Part shown: in pieces, positions 46,812 through 58,800 of the stretch
Layout of the letters: the number at the start of each line of letters is the position of its first letter
Position numbering within the stretch: position 1 is the stretch's first letter
DNA from: Glycine soja
Taxonomy: Eukaryota; Streptophyta; Magnoliopsida; Fabales; Fabaceae
Direction of reading: 5' to 3'
DNA length: 64,000 bases
NCBI RefSeq assembly: GCF_004193775.1
Contig: NC_041020.1
Span: forward strand, 7,881,198 to 7,945,197
Notes under the pieces: generated by a model
What the model saw: the letters and a program-made list of their open reading frames with translations, nothing else
What the model was told of the DNA's origin: nothing
Databases searched by the model: none
Position numbers and translations under genes: made by a program

Positions 46812-47945
46812 GAGTAAATCAACACAAGCTAAACTTTTTAAATCAAAAGCAAGTTATATATCAACCAACCTGACTTTCCTTATGCAGACGATTTCTCAGT
46901 TTGTCTACTGCACCAGTTACACTCTCTTTACTTTCTGACATGACGTCAGTGAAAAGAGACTGCAAAATAGCCTTAACCTTCTCTTCACCATCCTCATCAG
47001 TGATTTGTAACACCAAGTTAACATTTTCAACACCAACCAGCTCCACAACCTCAGGGACAGTAAGCACGGCCTTAAGCTCCTGAATAAAATCACAGCAAAT
47101 TGCTAACTTGCTCCAAGTGAATAACAGTCAGAAAAATGTATATCTCAAACTTATAATATCAAATCAAGGTGACCTGAAGTAATAAAGATTCTAAAACTTA
47201 TAATAAAAGGCATCAAACTTCCACTTTATGAACTGCTAAAAAAAACACTTAATTTGCATGTTTATTAAACTCAAATGGTTATTATTTGATTTTTTTTTCA
47301 TTTGATGCTCTCAATTGTTTGATCAGCTATCAAGGTTGTATTCACTTGATGGAAGCATAAGGGAAAGTCAAGTCAAAAGAAAAAATATGTTCAAGTCACA
47401 TCATATTTATGTAATTATACCTAACAAGTAACAAGTGCACAGTTCTTTTCCTACACCTAAACCTGAACTGCGTAAGTACTAAATTAATTAAAACTGAACA
47501 GAAAATGGTTTGAACTTTGAACATACCAAACAGTCAAATCCTTAAAAACTCCATTTTGTAAGTCATCATCAATGACAAGACTCACTAAAATTTACAACCT
47601 CAATTTCTAGGACTGTAAATTAGAAAAACACAAATTTCTCTCAATTAAAACCAAGACCTGTTCTAGTCAAGAAAAAAATATTTTTTTTTCCCAAATATGT
47701 TTTTTTCCCCCAAATAAAAAAAAGGTGCAAGGAATGCTGTAAAGAAACTTAAACAAAAATTCCACAGCATACATTACCTTAAGAGTGACCAATCCACATA
47801 GAACCTTAAACTCTGTCCCTGCCAGAGCCATTTCTGGTTTGTGATTCCCATCCTTGTAAACATCAGGGTGCAACTTAAGCAATGTTCTGGCCAGATTCTT
47901 ATCAGGGTGAGCCTGTATAGACAAGGCCTTGTCCACGGACAGCAC

Positions 47946-50278
47946 CTTAAAACAAAAACTCAATCTTGAGCATACTTGATTGATGAGTGATTCCACCATA
48001 AATTGATGCATCATGCACCTAACTTTTTCATCTTCTATTTTAATGTATTGGGAATTAAATGGTTTTCAATATTAATTACCAAATCAATGACTACAAAATG
48101 AAGGTGCACGCACGGACTCTCAATTTTAAAATTCAACTTGTAACAGAAGTCGTTAAGGATTGAACTCCAGAAAGCCACTTAGTTGTAAAGGCTATACTAT
48201 ACATGATATCATTTCAAAATTATAAAGATTTAGATTTAAATATGTTTTTAATTCATCTATAACAATATATAAAAAAGAAAACCTTCCCTTAATCATCTCT
48301 ACGTTTTGTCAAGACAATTTTACTAACTATTCTCAAAACTATTTGACTAAAACTACCAAGTACCAACTACTTTTTAACACTCTCAGTTTCTTTTTTTTTT
48401 TTTACCTCTATCCTCTTCTTCTTTCATTTTATCAAAGATACAGAGAGGCACAAGTGTCTATGTTTCCCCTGGTCTAAATCATTAAGACGCATTTTGATGA
48501 ACATGAAGTATCTCTCACCCGAGACATCCATTTAGTGGCATTCATATTAATTTATTTACTTTGGGCGAACAAAAAGTATCTCTCCATCGAGAGATTCATT
48601 TAATGAGATTTATTGAAATAGTTAATATCTTTCAATAAATATTATTTAAATATTTTTTTATTTATAAGACTCAAATTCAATATTTTATTTAAAGAAAAAT
48701 TTAGTATTATTTAGATAAATAACTACTTGTTAAATATTATATAAATAAAGATAAAAAGATGATGATTCACAATGATTAAGAGATATTTTTTGGGTAAAAA
48801 GTCAGAGAGAGATATTTTGGTTAAATGAAAGGATAATGTTTAAAATGCATTGATATCCTCAAGGAGAAAAGAGAGAGTATTAAGAACCTCTTGGCTATTT
48901 CTTAAAAAAAAATAAAAAACTCTTTACTAAGAAAATGGAAAGAGAGAGAGTTTCATTTATCAAATTAAAGATTCTAATATACAGAATAAAAGTACATATG
49001 TTACATTATGTCACTTTTAAAATCATGTACATTTTATCTAGTCTAGATACATATCATAAGTAAATTAAATGATAACTAGTATTTTAGTATGATAAATATT
49101 TCCTATAAAAAATAGTATTATAAATATTTATTTTATAACCCTAAAATTTATAATAAATAAATATTTTTAATATAAATTATATCATAATTAAATTAGTCCT
49201 AGATAAACGTTTAAACATATATAGAAATTATATGTATATTTATGATCTTTTTTGGAATATACTTATATTTATGATAATCAATTTACATTTAGATACATTT
49301 TCTTAGTTATTAATAATTTATTTTAAAATATTAAAACTTAATTTAAAGTATCTAATGAGTATAGTTCAGTTAGCAATACATATTAAATATGTGAGAGAAG
49401 AACTGAGTTCGATTCTTGTGGAATTCATTCTCAGAGAAGACGAAAAGCTTTAAGTGTGATTAGGTCCGAACGAAGGATTAGTCTCATAATCTGTCCCAAG
49501 GATCGAAAGTTGTGAGGATACCTTGGCTAGCACTAGAGGTGTTTGCGGCTCGATATGGTTCAATTTTTCATCGAAAAGTCACCTTAATCAAACTTTAAAA
49601 ATATATGCGGTTCAATTTTTGTGATTTTTACTAAAATACTATTTCATTAAAATTTATATACTTTATTTTCATATTTTAAATAAAAATACATAAAAAATTA
49701 TTGATAACAATCTATGGAACTTATTAATATGCTAAACTTTCTATAATAAAAAATATGCAAAATTTCATCTATTTTAAACCAAACTTATCTTAAGAAAATC
49801 GTCTAAAAAAGAAAATAATATACATTGTATAAATTTCATACAAAACAGTGTAAAACTCAAGTGGTACAGACATAAAATGTATAACACTAAAGTAATATAA
49901 ATGTTAGTTTCAAATATTACAGTTTGATTGGATTTTGATCGATTTCAAAAACACAAACCCCAAATTGAATTGAACTAATCAATTTGAGAAAAAAAAATTC
50001 CAAACAAATTCAAAAAGAATCAATTTGGTTTGATTTTCAAGTTTTTTTTAGAGGTTTTAAATTTTTATTTTAGATCGGTTTGGATTTGAACATTAAATAA
50101 TATTTAAAATAAGGATAAAAAATAGAAAGATTTAAAAAATTGAATAATCCCTACATTATTCTCATAGAACAAAAACTCCTAATTGAGAAAATAAAGATGC
50201 TGTGGTGCAAAATAGTTGTTCCAACATCAACCAACATGCACCAAAAGCAAGACTATATATATATGATCATATTCATAC
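47946..50278. other. Long first intron of the isomerase-like gene
   Basis: AT-rich and non-coding, 2.3 kb. It contains the SINE-like unit below and a stretch (about 49545-50110) that reads like a decayed hAT MITE, starting 'tagaggtgtttgcggc'. Confidence 0.5.
49352..49560 (+). repeat. Possible tRNA-derived SINE
   Basis: 'tatagttcagttagcaa' resembles an A box and 'gagttcgattcttgtgg' a B box about 40 bp later, followed by a body of roughly 150 bp. The ends were not resolved. Confidence 0.4.
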
Positions 50279-50990
50279 CTTAAACAAGAAGGGAAGATCA
50301 CCACCCCACTTCTCCACAACCTTTGGTCCAAGCACGTTAGGATTCTCCAAAAGCCAAGATTTAAGGGTCACTCTTTGTTCTGAACCATCCAAAACAATGA
50401 AAGAGGGTCCAGACACGTGGCTGCCCATCCAAAACTCCGCATATGGCTGATCCTCCTCCTCATCGTCAAGCTCTGATTGTGACGACCCAGAATTATTCAT
50501 GGCAAATAGCTTTGTAACGAGGGAATCGCGGCATGGCAATGGAGCCTCTGAATAACCTTGTTGTCGTTGTTGTTTTCATGGTGATGGTTGGAGTTTGGGG
50601 ATGCTAATTCCATTGTACAGGCAATAGTGATCGTACTGCATGTCTTAATTGTACCTGGAAATATTGTTGTTATATATATATAAATAAAGAGAAAATCGAT
50701 TGATACTGATTTATATCTTTTAATTAAATGATTTAGGATTTAAATTTTGATTAATTTTTAGATATAAAATAAATCATATTAGAAAAAATATTCACCTAAT
50801 GTGTGTTTAAGTATTAATCACTATTGGTAATGGAAACTATTTGTATAAATAAATAAAAAAGAGGTTGGGGTTGAACTTTGTTTATAAGAAGGTGGGTTTT
50901 GTTGATGGTGGTCATGGGTTTGTCTTGCTGGCTTTTGAAGGGTGATCGAGGCATTAAAAATTGATGGTGGTCATGGTGATGGTTTGCCTT

Positions 50991-52073
50991 ACCCGAATTA
51001 AATAAGCATTAAAAATGTAGTATCTAGAAAGTGATCTTAGGTCGTCTCTCAATGAGCAATGGTCAACCAAATGTTCATAACATATAATAGGAAAATAGTA
51101 ACAAATTGGGGGTTGTTTGCTTTTGTAAATTAAACAGCGAATAAATGTGAATTAGAAAATATCAAAATTAAAACACGTTGCTCCCTCTTGATTCACAAGC
51201 AAGTCTCTTATCCTAGGTTACGATAGTTTATCCTTTATCAGTTCAACCACTTAATCCAACCCTAAATTAAATTACTAAGCGAAATTTAACATAAGACATT
51301 CATTATGTGATTAAGCAACACATACACCAATTAATCATGAACGATCATTAAGCATGAACGTAAATTAAACGCAGAGACAATTAATCAAGCACTAAGCATG
51401 CATGAATTAACAGCAACAAATATAATTGGTGAAGAGGAAAAACTGATCAGAATTTAATAGTAATAATAGAACCTTAAAGAGAGCTGTGTTTGATCCTCAA
51501 GAGAAAACAACGCTGGAGACTTAGCCTTCCATTAATCAATAGAAAACGAAATTATAGTAGAAACGAACAAAACTAGAATTATTCTCCAAAACGAAAAAGA
51601 AACTAAAACAAATTGAGAGTAGCACTCTAAAACTAAAACGAAAAAGAGAGAGGAGAGGAGAGGAGAGAGAAGAGAGCCTAAATTAGAACCTTAGTGCTGT
51701 TATATAGTTTTCAGCCCCAAAGCTTACAAATCTGTTTTAAATCCAAGCTCATAAATAAAATAAAATCTAGATAAGATAAGATCTAGATGAAATAACATCT
51801 AGATGAGATCAAATCTAAATAATATCTAGATGAGATAAAATCTAGATAAGATAAAATTTGGTAGAATAGAATAGTATGCTCTCTTCAAGTCCAAGCCCAA
51901 TTTTGGATTCAAACTCAATTGCTTATAATTCTCCTGAAATTAAATTAAAAACACAAAATTAATTCAATAGACCCAAATGCTAAAACTGCATAATTAATTT
52001 GACAATTAAAGTTAATCAGTAATTAAAATGATAACAAAAAGATTAAAAAATATGAGAAAATAATAACGCATCA
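50991..52073 (-). mobile_element. LTR-family copy related to the solo LTR at 28131
   Basis: Colinear with 28144-29203 over its whole length, with scattered substitutions and indels: 'cattaaaaatg', 'aatggtcaaccaaatgttca', the 'atctagatgaaataa' tract and a terminal 'cgcatca'. The left end is less clear and no TSD is evident, so it may be truncated. Confidence 0.75.
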
Positions 52074-52309
52074 AAGGAATGACAACATTGAAACGTAGCA
52101 AGAGAGAGAGGGAATTTTCAACTTTTTTAAGAGAAATAACTTTGTCCTGGTTTATGCTCCTTATCTTGTTCAACGATACCTTTTCTTCACTTTCTCGAAA
52201 ATTGAGAAAAATTCCAAGATGGAAGGAACAATTTGTATTTAATGGAACGTTTAAAAAAAGAAAAAAAAAATCAACTAATAGAAGAAAAAATTGACTTCAG
52301 CAAATAAAA

Positions 52310-52311
<2 letters not shown>

Positions 52312-52347
<36 letters not shown>
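52312..52347. repeat. (AT)n microsatellite
   Basis: About 18 AT units; a slightly shorter version occurs in the second copy near 62780-62814. Confidence 0.95.
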
Positions 52348-52349
<2 letters not shown>

Positions 52350-52659
52350 TTTTATTGAATATCTTAAATATTTAATTTATATTAAGATTGTCATCACAAC
52401 TACTCTCACCGTTATCATTAGCTATCATCATCACATAAAAAATAAATAATTTTTTTGCTTTTCTAAGAGTTGATTTCGTCAACCTTAAATACTTGTTTTA
52501 AAAAAAGGGATGAAGTGAATAAGGTAACGTTTACAAAAGAAAAACACATAAGGCGCTACTCAGGATAAAACCTCTTACATCACACGTGACAAAAATAACT
52601 CCCATATTAATTGGCTTTACAAAACATCCATTTTGATATTTTGTTTAAAAAGAACCATA

Positions 52660-53207
52660 TTGATGAATAAATCCTTTTGTGGAATTAACTTATTGTTTGG
52701 TAAAATATTAATTGGCTAAACTAATCACAATATGAGTGACTAACTTTGGTGAAACAATGTCTTCTGCAATCTACACAGATTTTCTGGTCAAAGCAAAGCT
52801 GATGAAAAATGATTGGGTTTGAAGAAATCACATAATTTCATGATTTAATTATATGATAAAGGACAAATTTGACCAAAGTGCCTCCGTAAGGTGTGCAGTA
52901 GGATTTTACTAGAATAAAACTTACATACAACTTAAAGAGGTAACCTTAAGATCATTTATATCAAAAACATTAAAGATCATATATGGAAAAATGTAAATTC
53001 AAACTTTGAACAATGAATTAAAAAGAAATATTGTATACAAAACTGACAATACTCTTAAACTACACATGATACCAAAACCTATACTTTCTAGGAACATAGA
53101 ATCTACATTTCCAGCCGAAAGTACTTTCAAGCACATAAATGCCTAAAAGTTACTCATAAACTAAGCATTAAGACCATCAAAATCAAAGTTTACTGAATGT
53201 TAGCCAT
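52660..53207. other. Spacer and 3' flank of the response regulator gene
   Basis: No coding region was seen. The part near 53207 is probably the 3' untranslated region of the minus-strand response regulator. Confidence 0.45.
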
Positions 53208-54776
53208 TCAGAAATTCATATTACACCAATCTGTTTGAATTCGAAATCCATCTAGTGGTGGTGGCAAGACATGCAAAGATCCTCCTCCTTGTTGCTGATT
53301 CTGAGATTGAACAGAAACACTTTCCAAGATAGATTCATCAGGTTGACTGGTCCAACCCTCAGGATTAAACCAATCAATAGGTTCTGTTGATTGTATACTG
53401 TTTGGCAATTGCATCTCATTCTGTTGCACAGCCACTTCATTAGATTTCTTCAAATCAAATCTATATTTCTGCCATGCACAAATAATGGAAATAATATTAA
53501 TTGCCATGCATAAGAAAACAACATTAATTACAATCTTGGATTGAAAACAAGCTTGGCAACTATATTTCAAATAAGCCGAAAGCTTCAAATGCATATAGAA
53601 ACCAACCTGCAAATGACTGGCAACATGGTCTTTTGTCAAACCAGGAATGTTCATCACTTCAAGAATCTTCTTTGGCTGTGCCTCTGAAATATAATCAAGG
53701 GACGAATTATAAAGTCATATAATCATGCCTTGTGCATATATTGCAAGACCAACAAAGAAATATGAAAAGAGAGAAATAAATGCTGAAGTATTAATCATAC
53801 TGTCAAGCCCAATATGCATCACTGCCTTGACAAATTGGCAATGCAGTTCTCCTTTCCATGCTATACGGGGCTTCTTTGGTTGTGCATCACAATCATCAAC
53901 ATCAGATTCTTTGGAATTGGAACTGATCTCTTTTTGGTCCTTCAAGTTTGCATCAAGAACAGAAGAAGCAAATTCAGAAAATCTTTTTTTTGTAGCTTCT
54001 TTCATTCCAGGCTTTCATAGCAACATGCTTCCACATAATCTTGAATTGGTTCTCACTGAAAGGCTTGGTCCAATAATCACATGCCCCATGTGTAATAGCC
54101 TTCCTCACAGCACTCGTAGAACCATCAACAGACATGACTACATGTAAGCACTATTATAAGTAAAGCAAGTCCAAAACATGCTTAAATAACTTTTAATGTT
54201 CATGATATATATTAATCGTTGAAATGATTTACGTCATCAATTAATTAACAGTCAAAAGTTTAAAAAAAAAATTTAACATATTTACGACTCAAGATATAAT
54301 AAATTTTTTTATCAAAGACTCAAAACAAAAATTGAATATTTATCGGAAACCTAAAATTTATTTAAGCCTAAAAATCAATTTATAGGACAAGTTTAATTCG
54401 TTACTCACTGATGACAGGGATATCAATTTCCTTATTGATATGCTTAAGGAATTCATAGCCATCCATATTTGGCAAGTGAACATCAACGAGTATCACATCA
54501 ATGCGATCTTTATTCTCCAGAACATAATTCAAAGCATCTGGGGCATCAGAGAATGTGGCAACTGCAACAATAATCATTTGTTTAATCAACAAAGATCAAA
54601 TCTTTCTATTATAAGAAATAGTAACAATTAGATATGGTATAATTTAGTAGCTAATTACCACGATAATGGCATTTAAAACCCATTTGTTTAATGATTTCAA
54701 GAATAGTGGTGTCATCATCAACCGCTACGACCCAAAGACCTTCGAATTGGAAGGAAACATTCTGTTCAGTGGCCAT
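53208..54776 (-). CDS. Type-B two-component response regulator (ARR-B-like), short
   Basis: Exons: 54659-54776, 54409-54561, 53801-54137, 53607-53683 and 53208-53468, all GT-AG. The receiver domain has the acidic 'VAVDDD' pocket, the phospho-acceptor Asp in 'VILVDVHLPNMDGYEF' and the Lys in 'DYWTKPFSENQF'. A GARP/Myb-like DNA-binding domain follows ('IAWKGELHCQFVKAVMHIGL', 'KAQPKKILEVMNIPGLTKDH', 'VASHLQ/KYRFDLKK'). Such proteins take phosphate from histidine phosphotransfer proteins in cytokinin signalling and activate transcription in the nucleus. The product is about 314 aa, shorter than usual (over 500), with a brief Gln/Pro-containing tail. Between the domains a run of eight A residues (plus-strand T run near 53984-53991) shifts the frame; seven would keep it open. 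Start is the ATG before TEQNVSFQ. Confidence 0.82.
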
Positions 54777-55171
54777 TGCTTACAGCTTGTGACTAATTGG
54801 AGTTGTAAACCAAGAAGGCAAAGTTGAAAGAATTTGGAATTGTATTTTGGTATGTACTAATTGGTAGTATAGTTTAGGATTGTTGGATTAGTATTTATAA
54901 CAATTTCGTAATACACTTTGTCTGAATTGAAGATTTATACGTAGAGAAAGAGAAAAAGGTAAAGGAGAGAGAAAAACAAATAGAAGAAAAAGATGAACAA
55001 AGGAGATCAAATATTGTTTCCTCTATCTAATTAAATATTTTAACACTAAATAATACAGGTAATAATCTCAACCAGATTGAATTTATTACAATTTTGGTTA
55101 AAAGATAAATTTGCTCAATCAGAGATTTTTTGCAGATTTTGCACCACGGATAGTTTCAATTCCAGCGGATT
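54777..55171 (-). promoter_or_regulatory. 5' flank of the response regulator gene
   Basis: Non-coding and AT-rich. 'gtatttataa'-type sequence near 54890-54900 on the minus side could serve as a TATA element. The duplicated block begins at 55172, so the gene's upstream region may be artificially cut here. Confidence 0.35.
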
Positions 55172-55820
55172 GAAAAATCATTGTAAAATCACAGCAGATC
55201 ATAGATGGCATATCATAAAAAACTTCCATATCATAGAATTGGAAAAAACATTTCTAATTTTCCACCTCTATTTCAAACTTTAACCATTATACTCAAGTAG
55301 TTTGCTCTATACAAAACTAACAAGAAAAAATTTTTGTACCTACTCTATTTTATACCTTCTTATCTGTCAGAAAGAAATCTCCATGAAGCTATGCATTTTA
55401 CAATTAAAAAAAAGTTCCATAGATGTTTTAGTTATCTAATGAAAAATGTAAACTGCATATGCCTCAGCCAAGTGACCAGGGGTGTACAAGGATGAAATTC
55501 ATGGTTTAACAAGTCGCCGTAGAAAATTTGACACATCTTATATATCAGAATCTTATGTGTGTATGGAAGTGTAACCATAGCAAACAGTATAGTCCTAGAA
55601 AATTGCATATCATTGAATGAAATTTAGATGCACTTCCTTGAATTTTTTTGTGTTGTTTTCCAATCAGATTTGGAATTTCACCTTAGTAACTTATATTAAC
55701 ATTTTTAAACAAACATTTACTGAGCAAATAATTAACCAAGATGAAATTCCAATTCGATTTGAAAACAACACCTGAAACATCTAAGGAACTTCATTTAAAT
55801 TTTGTCCTTTTATCATTTAC

Positions 55821-58800
55821 CTGTTTGTATGTGAGCATGGAACAAAGAGTCTGGACATCTCTGTGTTTGGGAGTGAGGCAGCTCTTACAACATTGTCAGA
55901 AGTTGCCTTGCATGCAATGCACTCACCATAGATATATGCATGAGGTTCATTTGCTCCAAGGAATAAGGCTTCGTCCGGAGCGAGTTTCACATGGTTAAGA
56001 AAGAAGGCTGCTATGACACCAACATCAGATGGATATTGCTTTTCCAACCACAGTACCAGTTGCTCCTTATCTGTCAACTGCCTCACCCAATGATGCAAAA
56101 AATAAAAATATTATTGTATTGATTAATCACTTTAGCAACATGTGTGTGTTAACAAAGAAATAATACATAAATTATTGTTTCATAGTAGCAACTTAAAGAG
56201 TTTAATGCATCTGAATTCTGAAATATGATCCCATTCCCAGCTGCATATTAGAGCTGCCACCAATATGTTATATTCAATACAGTAAACAATTTTAAAAAAA
56301 TAGAGGAAACAGGAGCAAGGAGATAAAAATTGATTGACATTAAGTAGTATGTGTAGCTGTTCACCACAAATATTATGACAAAGAAGATTATAAACCAATA
56401 TCTGTGGTCTAACTGGGTTCATTTTCCTTATGCAATGTTTCAGATTTGAGTATTTTTAATGAAAAAAATAGGCACTGAGAGAGTTTTATCCCCTACCACT
56501 ACAAGTAAAGAATTGCCTTTTAATATTAAAAATTGGATCACTACAATGAAGAAATCAGTTACTAAATCAATTAGTAACTGAATTAAGACTGATTCAAAAC
56601 GGATACTAAAACACTAATTGCTAAGATTTAGCAACCAACTCAACAACTAATGAACCCACTCCGGACTCGCGGTCAATGTCAGGCGTTGGCCTGGTGGTAG
56701 GAGGTTTGTGGTAATATGCATAAGGTTATACGTTTGAACCTTAGTGCGGACCATAGTATACCAACTAAAAAACTTAGTGATTGATTTAGTGTTTGATTTA
56801 GCAACCACTTTTTTAATAACTGATATATCATTATAGTAATCAATACTAGAGACTGATATAGCAACCAATTACCTCATTTAGCTACAAAATTTGTTTCATA
56901 TGCACAAATAATATAATTTAATATTCAAATAAATCAGGTGGGAGAAAGGACTAAGACACACAGATTTAGTGATTGATTTAGTTTTTGATTTAGCAACCAC
57001 TTTTAATAACTGATATATCATTATAGTAATGAATACTAGAGACTGATATAGCAACCAATTACCTCATTTTTAGCTACAACATTTGTTCATATGCACAAAT
57101 AATATAATTTATTATTCAAATAAATCAGGGGAAAAAGGATTAAGACACAGATTTAGTGATTGATTTAGTGTTTGATTTAGTAACCACTTTTAATAACTGA
57201 TATATCATTATAGCAATAAATACTAGAGACTGATATAGCAACCAATTACCTCACTTTAGCCTACAACATTTGTTTCATGCACAAATAATATAATGTAATA
57301 TTCAAATAATCAGGGTGGAGAAAAGGACTAAGACACACAGAGTAAATCAACACAAGCTAAACTTTTAAATCAAAAGCAAGTTATATATCAACCAACCTGA
57401 CTTCCTTATGCAGACGATTTCTCAGTTTGTCTACTGCACAGTTACACTCTCTTTACTTTCTGACATGACGTCAGTGAAAAGAGACTGCAAAATAGCCTTA
57501 ACCTTCTCTTCACCATCCTCATCAGTGATTTGTAACACCAAGTTAACATTTTCAACACCAACCAGCTCCACAACCTCAGGGACAGTAAGCACGGCCTTAA
57601 GCTCCTGAATAAAATCACAGCAAATTGCTAACTTGCTCCAAGTGAATAACAGTCAGAAAAATGTATATCTCAAACTTATAATATCAAATCAAGGTGACCT
57701 GAAGTAATAAAGATTCTAAAACTTATAATAAAAGGCATCAAACTTCCACTTTTATGAACTGCTAAAAAAACACTTAATTTGCATGTTTATTAAACTCAAA
57801 TGGTTATTATTTGATTTTTTTTTCATTTGATGCTCTCAATTGTTTGATCAGCTATCAAGGTTGTATTCACTTGATGGAAGCATAAGGAAAGTCAAGTCAA
57901 AAGAAAAATATGTTCAAGTCACATCATATTTATGTAATTATACCTAACAAGTAACAAGTGCACAGTTCTTTTCCTACACCTAACCTGAACTGCGTAAGTA
58001 CTAAATTAATTAAAACTGAACAGAAAATGGTTTGAACTTTGAACATACCAAACAGTCAAATCTTAAAAACTCCATTTTGTAAGTCATCATCAATGACAAG
58101 ACTCACTAAAATTTACAACCTCAATTTCTAGGACTGTAAATTAGAAAAACACAAATTTCTCTCAATTAAAACCAAGACCTGTTCTAGTCAAGAAAAAAAT
58201 ATTTTTTTTTCCCAAAATATGTTTTTTTCCCCAAATAAAAAAAAGTGCAGGAATCTGTAAAGAAACTAACAAAAATCCACAGCATACATTACCTTAAGAG
58301 TGACAACACATAGAACCTTAAACTCTGTCCCTGCCAGAGCCATTTCTGTTTGTGATTCCCATCCTTGTAAACATCAGGGTGCACTTAAGCAATGTTCTGG
58401 CCAGATTCTTATCAGGGGAGCCTGTATAGACAAGGCCTTGTCACGGACAGCACACTTAAAAACAAAAACTCAATCTGAGCATACTTGATTGATGAGTGAT
58501 TTCACCATAAATTGATGCATCATGCACCTAATTTTCATCTTCTATTTTAATGTATTGGGAATTAAATGGTTTTCAATATTAATTACCAAATCAATGACTA
58601 CAAAATGAAGTGCACGCACGGACTCTCAATTTTAAAATTCAACTTGTAACAGAAGTCGTTAAGGATTGAACTCCAGAAAGCCACTTAGTTGTAAAGGCTA
58701 TACTATACATGATATCATTTCAAAATATATTAAAGATTTAGATTTAAATATGTTTTTAATTCATCTATAACAATATATAAAAGAAAACCTTCCCTTAATC

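Larger units (their letters stand above)
44157..50613 (-). pseudogene. Mannose-6-phosphate isomerase (PMI1-like), decayed
   Basis: Recognisable exons: 50279-50613, 47778-47945, 46870-47079, 45287-45544 and about 44157-44402. PMI interconverts fructose-6-P and mannose-6-P, feeding GDP-mannose and ascorbate synthesis. Motifs include 'YAEFWMGSHVSGPS', the zinc-ligand segment 'LSIQAHPDK', 'HKPEMALAGTEF' and 'ANEPHAYIYGECIACKATSD'. Defects: after ATG (50613) the frame breaks where relatives have a YDWG segment, consistent with a deletion of about 25 bp; exon 4 lacks an acceptor at the usual place, though a cag three codons in keeps frame; the segment joining 'LTYKQ' to 'EFEID' is missing; and the last exon has an in-frame TAA. 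A shortened product from a later ATG (50500) is possible but would still lack these parts. Confidence 0.72.
44637..52659. repeat. Large duplication, copy 1 (8.0 kb)
   Basis: This 8,023-bp block recurs in direct orientation at 55172-63128. Homology starts at gaaaaatcattg and ends at agaaccata. It carries most of the isomerase-like gene, tandem repeats, a SINE-like unit and an LTR-family copy. Its exons keep frame where copy 2 does not. Confidence 0.95.
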
